Below, piece after piece: positions 1 to 6,579 of a stretch of 14,934 bases of DNA. The position numbers and the translations under genes were made by a program. This stretch comes from Novosphingobium sp. Its GTDB lineage: Bacteria; Pseudomonadota; Alphaproteobacteria; Sphingomonadales; Sphingomonadaceae. Within the stretch, counting starts at the first letter, position 1, and each line of letters begins with the position of its first letter. The notes under the pieces are model-generated. The model did no database searches. It was not told the origin of the DNA and saw only the letters and a program-made list of their open reading frames with translations. Location of the stretch: positions 1-14,934 of the forward strand of contig JAIXYF010000241.1 in NCBI GenBank assembly GCA_027490345.1, given 5' to 3'.

Positions 1-1
1 C

Positions 2-334
2 CGGGGATCGCAGGTCATCCTCGGCCTGCCCGGCAATCCAGCCGCAGCTTTCGTCACCGGGTTTCTGTTCCTGCTGCCGCTGATCCGCGCAGCACTTGGC
101 GCCTCCGATCCCATGCCCTGCCCCGTTCCGGCCACGCTGCGCGAAGCCATGCCTGCGGGCGGCAGCCGCATGGAATTTTTGCGCGCCGTGTGGGATGGCA
201 CCACCGTGGCGCTCGATGGGCTGCAAGACAGCGGCGCGCTGTCCTCGCTGGCGCGCGCCAACGCGCTGGTGGTGCGCCCGGCCCATGCGCCCGAAACGCC
301 GGCAGGCCACACTGTTCCGGTATACCTGCTGTAA
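2..334 (+). CDS. moeA: Molybdopterin molybdotransferase MoeA, C-terminal part (5' end outside window)
   Basis: The frame is open from the window edge and codes for the last 110 residues, ending in TAA at 332-334. MoeA inserts molybdate into adenylylated molybdopterin in the cytoplasm, the last step in making the basic molybdenum cofactor. The visible part begins with GSQVILGLPGNPAAAFVTGF; the GLPGNP motif is the hallmark of the MoeA/MogA molybdopterin-binding domain. After it comes a hydrophobic stretch and then a small beta-rich tail typical of MoeA domain IV, ending VPVYLL. The next gene, lexA, follows in the same direction after a 79-base gap that contains its own promoter, and this moeA-lexA order is common in alphaproteobacteria. 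The catalytic N-terminal two thirds cannot be checked. The family call is firm; the choice of moeA over a glp paralogue is inferred. Confidence 0.85.
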   Translation, partial: RGSQVILGLPGNPAAAFVTGFLFLLPLIRAALGASDPMPCPVPATLREAMPAGGSRMEFLRAVWDGTTVALDGLQDSGALSSLARANALVVRPAHAPETPAGHTVPVYLL

Positions 335-349
335 AGGCGCGCAAATTGC

Positions 350-378
350 TTGACGGCCCCAGTTTCGTTGCTTATTCG
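350..378 (+). promoter_or_regulatory. Putative lexA promoter
   Basis: A -35-like TTGACG at 350-355 is followed after 17 bases by TATTCG at 373-378. The -35 element matches the consensus well, the -10 poorly. The -10 touches the SOS box, so bound LexA would block RNA polymerase, as expected for an autoregulated lexA gene. Assigned by eye. Confidence 0.45.
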
Positions 379-392
379 TTCCGCATTCGTTC
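378..392 (+). promoter_or_regulatory. SOS box (LexA operator), GTTC-N7-GTTC
   Basis: The sequence GTTCCGCATTCGTTC is an exact match to the alphaproteobacterial SOS box, a direct repeat GTTC-N7-GTTC. It differs from the palindromic box of gammaproteobacteria. It lies 21 bases before the lexA ATG and overlaps the putative -10, which fits LexA repressing its own gene. Confidence 0.85.
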
Positions 393-413
393 ACCAAATG
401 CGGAGTGCGCCGA

Positions 414-1130
414 ATGCTAACGCGCAAACAGCACGAACTGCTGACCTTCATCCAGACCCGCCTTGAAGAGTCCGGCATTTCCCCCTCGTTCGAGGAAATG
501 AAGGAAGCGCTCGACCTGAAGTCGAAGTCTGGCGTGCACCGGCTGATTTCGGCGCTGGAAGAGCGTGGCTTCATTCGCCGCCTGCCTAACCGTGCGCGGG
601 CCCTTGAAGTGATCCGCGATAGCGATGCGATTGCCGCCAAGCCCGCCAGCCGCGCGGCCGCAAACGCCGAGGTCGGCACCGGTGCGGGCAGCGCTGCCCT
701 GCTGGCCCCGCTGCGCAGCCCCGCCCCCATGCGCGCGCCTGCCAATGATGTGATCGAAATCCCGCTCCATGGCCGGATCGCTGCCGGTGTCCCGATCGAG
801 GCGCTGGAAGGCACGTCGATGCTGCCCGTGCCCGCCGCGCTGCTCGGCTCGGGCGAACACTATGCGCTCGAAGTCTCGGGCGATTCGATGGTCGAGGCCG
901 GGATTCTCGATGGCGACTATGCTCTCGTGCGCCGCACCGATACCGCGCGCGATGGTGAGATCGTGGTAGCGCTGGTGCGCGGCGAAGAAGCAACGCTCAA
1001 GTATCTGCGGCGCGAGCGCGGGATGGTTCGTCTCGATCCCGCCAATGCGGCCTATGATCCCCAGTTCTATCAGCCGCACGAAGTGCAGGTTCAGGGCAAG
1101 CTTGCCGGGCTGCTGCGCCGCTATCACTAA
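414..1130 (+). CDS. lexA: SOS repressor LexA
   Basis: Transcriptional repressor of the SOS response; RecA-DNA filaments trigger its self-cleavage. The 238-residue protein has an N-terminal winged-helix DNA-binding domain (about 1-65, beginning MLTRKQHELL), an Ala/Pro-rich linker (about 70-112) and a C-terminal S24 peptidase domain. The cleavage bond is Ala124-Gly125 and the Ser/Lys dyad is S158 (SGDSM) and K196 (ATLKYL), all intact, so the protein should be active. The ATG at 414 is preferred because GGAG at 402-405 lies 8 bases upstream and MLTRKQ is the usual family start; a GTG at 405 would overlap this SD. An SOS box lies just upstream. The stop overlaps the convergent comEC stop by 4 bases. 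The linker is somewhat longer than in enterobacterial LexA, which is usual for alphaproteobacteria. Confidence 0.97.
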   Translation: MLTRKQHELLTFIQTRLEESGISPSFEEMKEALDLKSKSGVHRLISALEERGFIRRLPNRARALEVIRDSDAIAAKPASRAAANAEVGTGAGSAALLAPLRSPAPMRAPANDVIEIPLHGRIAAGVPIEALEGTSMLPVPAALLGSGEHYALEVSGDSMVEAGILDGDYALVRRTDTARDGEIVVALVRGEEATLKYLRRERGMVRLDPANAAYDPQFYQPHEVQVQGKLAGLLRRYH

Positions 1131-3391
1131 GCTGACGGAAGGCCCGATGCTTCGGTAGCTGTCGGGGTGGAAGCTGGTGAGCCTGAAGCTGATGCAGCAG
1201 GGCCCTGCCGCTGCCACTTGCGGGGCTGGTAGGGCGGCGGGCGGCGGAACCAGCCGTGCTGCCCTTGCGTGTCCGCCACGGTGCGCACTTTGCCCGAGAC
1301 GAGATCGATTGACAGCCCGCCGGTCTGGCGTAGCAGAGCGCGATCGGCTTTGAGCAGGCGGGGTTTGCAGGCGGCGGGCAGGCGGCGGTCTGCCACCACG
1401 ATATCTGCCCGCGCGCACGCTGCCGCCAGCTGCGGGATCGGCACGAGATCACGCCCCCGCGCCATCAGCAGTTCAAAGCGGCGCCCCCCGCGCACGAGGG
1501 ACAGGGCACAAGAATCAAGGTTGCAGCGCGCCCCTTTCCATTCGTCCAGCGCTACGGCAGCCCCGCTCATCCCCGCGTTTTCCAGCAACGCAGCGCGGGT
1601 ATAGCTTTCTTCCCGCACCGCGCGCAGCACCAGCAGATCAGGCCCTTCCCCGGTGATCCCGACATGGTGGCCATCGCCCGAGATCAGGATATCGGGCGGG
1701 CGCGCCACCAGCAGCGCAGCCGTCCCCAGCGCCACCGGCACAAAGCCCCAGAAGCGCACCCGCCCGCTCCACAGCGCCGTCCACAGCAGCCCCGCCACAA
1801 ACAGCGCAAACGTCCCTGCCCCCATGCCGGGCAGCATCGTCACCGCGCCCGGCTGGCCGGCCACCAGATGCGCCAGCCAGAGCAGCAGTTCGAGCGATTT
1901 GCCCACGGCCCACCACGCGGGCGCACCGATCCCGAGCAGATCAAGCGCCAGTGCCAGCGCGATCAGCGGCATGGTCAGCACCGTTGTCAGCGGGATGGCA
2001 AAGACATTGGCCACCGCGCCATAGATCCCGGCCCGGTGAAAGTGGAACAGACTGATCGGCATCAGCGAAAGCTCGATCACCACGCCGATCGCCAGCAGCA
2101 TCGCAAAGTTCCGGGCAAGGCGCATGATGCGGCCTTCATGATCGTGCGAAAGGAACCGCTTTGCGGCGTCCGAAGTGCTGAAGGCGACAATCGCGATGAC
2201 CGAGGCAAAGCTCATCTGGAAACTGGGGCCGAGCACGGCTTCGGGCCAGAGCAGCATGACAAACAGCGCCGCAGTCGCCAGCAGCCTGAGCGACAGCGGA
2301 TCGCGTCCCAGCGCCAGCGCCGCCAGCACGAGCAGCGAGCCCGACACCGAGCGGACAGTGGGCACTTCGGCCCCGGTCAGCAGCGTGTAGAACACGCCCA
2401 CCCCCGCGCCGGTGCCAGCAGCGACAAGCGGCAGCCGCACCCGCAGCGCGATGAACGGAAAAAGCGCGAGCAGACGAATGGTGAGGAAATAGGTGCCTGC
2501 GATCACGGCGCTGACATGCAGGCCGCTGATCGAGAGCAAGTGGGTCAGGCCGGAATCGCGCATCGCCGCCTCGTCGCTTTCGGCAATCGCGCCCCGGTCC
2601 CCGCTGGCGAAGGCGGCAGCGATGGTGCCGGGCGAGCCGGACAGCTGCGCGCGCACATGATCCGCGAGGCGCTGCTGCCAGGCCCGCAGCGACCAGCCTT
2701 CGCGCGCCGGGCCGACGAGCGTGACCGGTCCCACTACATTCCCGGTGGCGGCCAGCCCCTGAAACCACGCAGTGCGGGCAAAATCATAGGCTCCGGGCAG
2801 CATCGGCGGCGCGGGAGGCATAAGCCGTGCGCGCAGCCGCACGTCTGCGCCTTCGATCAGCGCGGGCTGATCGTTGGCATCGGGCAGATTGAGCCGCACC
2901 AGCAGCGGCTCCGCATGGCCTTCGGCCCGGGCGCGGAGCATCAGGCGCACCCGGTCGCGCGCGCCTTCCACTTGCCGGTCCAGCACGCGGCCTTCCAGCG
3001 TGACCACTTCGGGCCGCGCGATGCCCGGCTTGCCGACCAGCACGGACTTGATCCAGATCGTGCCGCAGCCTGCCGCCAGCATCAGCGCCATGCCGATCAG
3101 CGCGGCGCGCAAATGGCCCAGATCGCCTTCTGCATCGATCAGCAGCGCGCCTGCTGCCGCCGCGCCGCACAATGCCAGAAAGCCGGCCCACTGCCACGGC
3201 CCCGGCAAGAAGGCCCAGCAAGCGATTCCAACGCCGAAGCCCACTGCCAGCCATGGTCCGCGCTCGAACGGACGGGCGGCAAGGAAAGCCTCTATGGTGC
3301 GGTGCATGCTGGACAAGGCGGCCAGTTTGTCCCAGAGGCGTGAGCGCCGCAGCGCTGGTTCGCCAGAAGGTTGGACCATGGGTGGCGGCAT
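1127..3391 (-). CDS. comEC: ComEC/Rec2-family DNA-uptake channel with degenerate C-terminal domain
   Basis: An inner-membrane protein of the ComEC family, which in competent bacteria carries single-stranded DNA into the cytoplasm. Numbering here is from an upstream TTG at 3427. Two or more membrane helices lie at about 57-120, then a soluble DUF4131/OB-like region (about 135-240), then the competence domain (about 265-575), which has the typical SGLTHLLSISGLHV stretch at 292-305 and many hydrophobic helices. The tail (about 580-720) sits where other ComECs have a metallo-beta-lactamase domain, but no HxHxDH zinc motif is present; it ends in an Ala/Ser/Pro/Thr-rich stretch. The start is uncertain. 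ATG at 3391 is chosen because the TTG lies inside gltX; other ATGs are at 3379 and 3307, and none has a good SD. It is divergent from gltX and convergent with lexA. Confidence 0.88.
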   Translation of the reverse strand: MPPPMVQPSGEPALRRSRLWDKLAALSSMHRTIEAFLAARPFERGPWLAVGFGVGIACWAFLPGPWQWAGFLALCGAAAAGALLIDAEGDLGHLRAALIGMALMLAAGCGTIWIKSVLVGKPGIARPEVVTLEGRVLDRQVEGARDRVRLMLRARAEGHAEPLLVRLNLPDANDQPALIEGADVRLRARLMPPAPPMLPGAYDFARTAWFQGLAATGNVVGPVTLVGPAREGWSLRAWQQRLADHVRAQLSGSPGTIAAAFASGDRGAIAESDEAAMRDSGLTHLLSISGLHVSAVIAGTYFLTIRLLALFPFIALRVRLPLVAAGTGAGVGVFYTLLTGAEVPTVRSVSGSLLVLAALALGRDPLSLRLLATAALFVMLLWPEAVLGPSFQMSFASVIAIVAFSTSDAAKRFLSHDHEGRIMRLARNFAMLLAIGVVIELSLMPISLFHFHRAGIYGAVANVFAIPLTTVLTMPLIALALALDLLGIGAPAWWAVGKSLELLLWLAHLVAGQPGAVTMLPGMGAGTFALFVAGLLWTALWSGRVRFWGFVPVALGTAALLVARPPDILISGDGHHVGITGEGPDLLVLRAVREESYTRAALLENAGMSGAAVALDEWKGARCNLDSCALSLVRGGRRFELLMARGRDLVPIPQLAAACARADIVVADRRLPAACKPRLLKADRALLRQTGGLSIDLVSGKVRTVADTQGQHGWFRRPPPYQPRKWQRQGPAASASGSPASTPTATEASGLPSA

Positions 3392-3420
3392 GACCGGGAT
3401 TAGGAAGGATTGCGCCCGCA

Positions 3421-4905
3421 ATGGCAAGCGCCAGTGACACCGTTTCTGCAGGATCCGGCACGGGATCGGCAGCAGCCCGCAAGGGCGTGGTCACTCGTTT
3501 TGCTCCGTCCCCTACCGGCTATCTGCACATTGGCGGCGCGCGCACCGCGCTGTTCAACTGGCTTTTTGCGCGCCACCACGGCGGCACCTATCTGCTGCGG
3601 ATCGAGGATACGGACCGCGCCCGTTCGACCGAGCCGGCCATCGATGCGATCTTCGATGGCCTGAACTGGCTGGGCCTTGGCGGAGACGATGCGCCGGTGT
3701 TCCAGTTCGCGCGGTCTGATCGCCATGCCGAAGTGGCGCATAAGCTGCTGGAGGCAGGCCACGCCTATCGCTGCTACCTTTCGCAAGAGGAACTGGCGGC
3801 CCGGCGCGCCGCCGCGCAGGCCGAGCGCCGGCCCTTCCGCATCGAAAGCGAATGGCGCGATGCAGGCGCGGACGCATGGCCCGATGGCGCGCCTTATGTG
3901 GTACGCATCAAGGCCCCGCGCGAGGGTGCGACCACGATCAACGATCTGGTGCAAGGGGCGATCACGGTCCAGAACGCCGAGATCGATGATTACGTGATCC
4001 TGCGCAGTGATGGAACGCCGACTTACATGCTGGCGGTGGTGGTAGACGATCACGACATGGGCGTGACGCATGTGATCCGGGGCGATGACCATATCAACAA
4101 TGCGTTTCGCCAGCTGGTGGTGATCCGCGCGATGCAGGCGGTCGAAGGCTCCGGTGGAGTTGGGGGCTGGGACGATCAGGTTTATGCCCATATTCCGCTG
4201 ATCCACGGCGCAGACGGCGCCAAGCTTTCCAAGCGGCACGGCGCGCTGGGCGTCGATGCCTATCGCGACGAGCTGGGCCTATTGCCCGAGGCGGTGTTCA
4301 ACTATCTGCTCCGGCTGGGCTGGGGCCACGGCGATGCTGAAATCATCAGCCGCGAGCAGGCGGTGGAGTGGTTCGAGATCGGCGATGTCGGCAAAGGCGC
4401 GGCGCGCTTCGACATCAAGAAGCTGCAGAATCTCAATGGGCATTATATCCGCGAGGCGGAGGACGCGCGGCTCGCCGCGCTGGTGGCACAGCGGCTTGGC
4501 GTCATGGACTCGGCCGGCCTTGCGCTGCTCACCGCCGCCATGCCGGTGCTTAAGGTGCGCGCGGCCGATCTCCTCGAATTGGCGGCAGGGGCGCGCTTCC
4601 TTTTTGCGCAGCGCCCGCTGCAGCCCGACGAGAAGGCCGCCGGCCTTCTCACGGACGACGCGCGCGCGCTGCTGGCCGCGATGGCCGAGCGGCTGGCGGG
4701 CGAGGACTGGAACGCAGCCGCGCTGGAAGCGGCGCTCAAGGCGATGGCAGAACAGCGCGGGCTGGGCCTCGGCAAGCTGGCGCAGCCGCTGCGCGCCGCG
4801 CTGACCGGCACGACTACCTCGCCGGGCATTTTCGACGTACTGGTGCTTCTGGGCCGAGACGAGTCGCTCGCCCGGATCACCGATCAGGCCAGCGTGGCCG
4901 CGTGA
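3421..4905 (+). CDS. gltX: Glutamate--tRNA ligase
   Basis: A class I aminoacyl-tRNA synthetase that charges tRNA(Glu), and in many alphaproteobacteria also tRNA(Gln) for later amidation. The 494 residues contain the HIGH-type motif HIGG at 36-39 (in APSPTGYLHIGGART), a Rossmann catalytic core with RIEDTDRARS, and the KLSKR motif at 268-272. The last 180 or so residues are the helical anticodon-binding region. The first 22 residues, rich in Ser, Gly and Ala, form an extra N-terminal extension before VVTRFAPSPTG, where many homologues begin. The ATG at 3421 is supported by AGGAAGG at 3402-3408 (12 bases away); a GTG at 3487 would remove the extension. Its promoter must lie within the 5' end of the divergent comEC. 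Whether it discriminates against tRNA(Gln) cannot be read from the sequence. Confidence 0.96.
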   Translation: MASASDTVSAGSGTGSAAARKGVVTRFAPSPTGYLHIGGARTALFNWLFARHHGGTYLLRIEDTDRARSTEPAIDAIFDGLNWLGLGGDDAPVFQFARSDRHAEVAHKLLEAGHAYRCYLSQEELAARRAAAQAERRPFRIESEWRDAGADAWPDGAPYVVRIKAPREGATTINDLVQGAITVQNAEIDDYVILRSDGTPTYMLAVVVDDHDMGVTHVIRGDDHINNAFRQLVVIRAMQAVEGSGGVGGWDDQVYAHIPLIHGADGAKLSKRHGALGVDAYRDELGLLPEAVFNYLLRLGWGHGDAEIISREQAVEWFEIGDVGKGAARFDIKKLQNLNGHYIREAEDARLAALVAQRLGVMDSAGLALLTAAMPVLKVRAADLLELAAGARFLFAQRPLQPDEKAAGLLTDDARALLAAMAERLAGEDWNAAALEAALKAMAEQRGLGLGKLAQPLRAALTGTTTSPGIFDVLVLLGRDESLARITDQASVAA

Positions 4906-4914
4906 GGTAACTTT

Positions 4915-4932
4915 TTCGGGCCTTGGCCCGAA
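4915..4932 (+). repeat. Inverted repeat directly after gltX (possible weak terminator)
   Basis: TTCGGGC and GCCCGAA form a perfect 7-bp stem around a CTTG loop, starting 10 bases after the gltX stop. On the plus strand a T run precedes the stem but none follows it (AACCCAATCC), so it is not a standard intrinsic terminator for gltX. It may be an RNA 3'-end stabiliser or a Rho-assisted terminator. Confidence 0.4.
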
Positions 4933-4943
4933 CCCAATCCAGC

Positions 4944-4970
4944 CGGCTCAGCCAAGTTGACACTGAGCCG
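4944..4970 (+). promoter_or_regulatory. Inverted repeat enclosing TTGACA upstream of gltA
   Basis: CGGCTCAG (4944-4951) and CTGAGCCG (4963-4970) form a perfect 8-bp inverted repeat with an 11-base centre. The centre ends in a consensus -35 hexamer, TTGACA, at 4957-4962. No convincing -10 follows at the right distance before the SD at 4988. It could be a repressor site, an RNA hairpin in the gltA leader, or a promoter element; the position suggests a role in gltA expression. Confidence 0.4.
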
Positions 4971-5000
4971 CAAAACGATGTGCAAACAGGAGGGTAGAGC

Positions 5001-6287
5001 GTGAGCGACAACCAGGCGACCTTGAACGACGGCACCACGACCACGGCCATGCCGATCAAAAGCGGCACGATCGGTCCCGATGTCATCGACATCCGCAAGC
5101 TCTATGCCGAAACGGGCAAGTTCACCTATGACCCGGGCTTCACCAGCACGGCGAGCTGCGACAGCGCGCTGACGTATATCGATGGCGATGAAGGCGTGCT
5201 GCTGCACCGCGGCTATCCCATCGGCCAGTTGGCCGAGCATTCGAGCTTCATGGAAGTGTGCTACCTGATGCTCAACGGCGAGTTGCCTTCGGGCGACGAG
5301 CTGGCGCAGTTCAGCCGCACGATCACGCGCCACACCATGGTCCACGAACAGCTTTCGGTATTCTATCGCGGTTTCCGCCGCGATGCCCACCCGATGGCGA
5401 TCATGTGCGGCGTGGTCGGCGCGCTTTCGGCATTCTATCACGACTCGACCGACATCTCGGACCCCGAACAGCGCAAGATCAGCGCCCACCGCTTGATCGC
5501 CAAGATGCCCACGATCGCGGCGATGGCGTTCAAGTATTCGGTCGGCCAGCCCTTCGTCTATCCGCGCAACGACTTGTCCTACACCGGCAATTTCCTGCGT
5601 ATGACCTTTGCCGTGCCGGCCGAGGAATACGAGGTGAACCCGATAGTCGAGCGTGCGCTGGACCGGATCTTCATCCTTCATGCCGATCACGAACAGAACG
5701 CCTCGACTTCGACCGTGCGTCTGGCCGGTTCGTCGGGCGCCAATCCGTTTGCCTGCATCGCGGCGGGCATTGCCTGCCTGTGGGGCCCGGCGCATGGCGG
5801 CGCCAATGAAGCCGCGCTCAACATGCTCAAGGAAATCGGCACGCCCGACCGGATCCCGCACTATATCGCGCGCGCCAAGGACAAGAACGATCCGTTCCGC
5901 CTGATGGGCTTCGGCCACCGCGTCTACAAGAACTACGATCCGCGCGCGACGGTGATGCAAAAGACGGTGCGTGAGGTGTTCACCTCGCTCAAGGTGACCG
6001 ATCCGCTGTTCGAGACCGCCCTGCGGCTGGAAGAGCTGGCGCTGTCGGATCCCTATTTCATCGAGAAGAAGCTGTTCCCCAACGTCGACTTCTATTCGGG
6101 CATCATCCTTTCGGCCATCGGCTTCCCGACCACGATGTTCACGGCGCTCTTCGCGCTGGCCCGCACCGTGGGCTGGGTGGCGCAATGGAACGAAATGATC
6201 AGCGATCCCGGCCAGAAGATCGGCCGCCCGCGCCAGCTCTATACCGGGCCGGTGCAGCGCGATTATGTTCCGGTGAGCGAGCGCTGA
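5001..6287 (+). CDS. gltA: Citrate synthase (type II, hexameric-type)
   Basis: Condenses acetyl-CoA and oxaloacetate to citrate, the entry step of the TCA cycle, in the cytoplasm. At 428 residues it is the usual size of the NADH-sensitive Gram-negative type. The active-site residues are present: H265 (WGPAHGGA), H306 (GFGHRVYKNYDPR) and D363 (NVDFYSG), each one position from the E. coli catalytic triad 264/305/362. The N-terminal part (about 1-50) matches the small extra domain of type II enzymes. The start is GTG at 5001, supported by the strong SD AGGAGGG at 4988-4994. It follows gltX after 95 bases that hold two inverted repeats. A small membrane-protein gene starts 28 bases after the stop and is probably co-transcribed. 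NADH inhibition is known for this enzyme type but cannot be confirmed here. Confidence 0.97.
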   Translation: MSDNQATLNDGTTTTAMPIKSGTIGPDVIDIRKLYAETGKFTYDPGFTSTASCDSALTYIDGDEGVLLHRGYPIGQLAEHSSFMEVCYLMLNGELPSGDELAQFSRTITRHTMVHEQLSVFYRGFRRDAHPMAIMCGVVGALSAFYHDSTDISDPEQRKISAHRLIAKMPTIAAMAFKYSVGQPFVYPRNDLSYTGNFLRMTFAVPAEEYEVNPIVERALDRIFILHADHEQNASTSTVRLAGSSGANPFACIAAGIACLWGPAHGGANEAALNMLKEIGTPDRIPHYIARAKDKNDPFRLMGFGHRVYKNYDPRATVMQKTVREVFTSLKVTDPLFETALRLEELALSDPYFIEKKLFPNVDFYSGIILSAIGFPTTMFTALFALARTVGWVAQWNEMISDPGQKIGRPRQLYTGPVQRDYVPVSER

Positions 6288-6315
6288 TGCGCCGGGGCGG
6301 CGAAAGGAGCACGGC

Positions 6316-6507
6316 ATGAAACTTGTTCTGCGCGTGCTCGGGTTCGCCGCCCTGCTCATGGGGCTGCTCTGGATGGGCCAGGGCGCGGGGCTGATCATGT
6401 GGCCCGCGTCCAGCTTCATGCTGGCGCAAAAGGTCTGGATCCTTTGGGGCAGCGTGCTGGCGGCTGCGGGTGCGGGCCTGCTGGTTCTGGCGCAGCGCCG
6501 CACCTGA
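6316..6507 (+). CDS. Small two-helix membrane protein of unknown function
   Basis: A 63-residue protein beginning MKLVLRVLGF. It has two predicted membrane helices, at about 4-28 and 40-58, joined by a short polar turn, and ends in a basic tail (QRRT). The loop WMGQGAGLIMWPASSFM resembles a small conserved family with the pattern W-x-GQG-x-G-x3-P-x-SSFM that I recall from many proteobacteria, with no known function. A good SD (AGGAG at 6305-6309, 6 bases before ATG) supports translation. It lies 28 bases behind gltA and so is probably expressed from the gltA transcript; it ends 42 bases before the stop of the convergent kinase-like gene. Membrane location is predicted from hydrophobicity. No function is assigned. 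Confidence 0.75.
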   Translation: MKLVLRVLGFAALLMGLLWMGQGAGLIMWPASSFMLAQKVWILWGSVLAAAGAGLLVLAQRRT

Positions 6508-6534
6508 AGATCAGGCTATGATTTCAGACAGATA

Positions 6535-6579
6535 GGTCAGGCGGCAGGATCAGGCGGCCGGGTCAGCTGGCAGGGTCAG
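6535..6579. repeat. Imperfect short tandem repeat at the kinase 3' end
   Basis: Related units of 12-14 bases follow each other: GGTCAGGCGGCA (6535), GGATCAGGCGGCCG (6547), GGTCAGCTGGCAG (6561) and a partial GGTCAG (6574). The array covers the last codons and the stop of the minus-strand kinase-like gene and runs 15 bases beyond it. Local slippage could have moved the stop codon. Confidence 0.45.

Noticed and set aside
417..1418. Minus-strand open frame opposite lexA
   Set aside because: Antisense to a complete LexA, with no recognisable domain or SD.
1664..3343. Long plus-strand open frame (559 codons) opposite comEC
   Set aside because: Its protein is full of His, Arg and Gln with no domain pattern, and it runs antisense to a clear membrane protein. 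It is a shadow caused by high GC.
4915..4932. Intrinsic terminator for gltX
   Set aside because: The stem is good, but no T run follows it on the coding strand. Listed as an inverted repeat instead.
4957..4985. TTGACA as a complete gltA promoter
   Set aside because: No TATAAT-like hexamer lies 16-18 bases downstream, and transcription from it would begin at the SD. It is reported only as part of an inverted repeat.
4884..6503. Minus-strand open frame (539 codons) opposite gltA
   Set aside because: It is antisense to an unmistakable citrate synthase with all catalytic residues, and has an Arg/His-rich composition typical of shadow frames.
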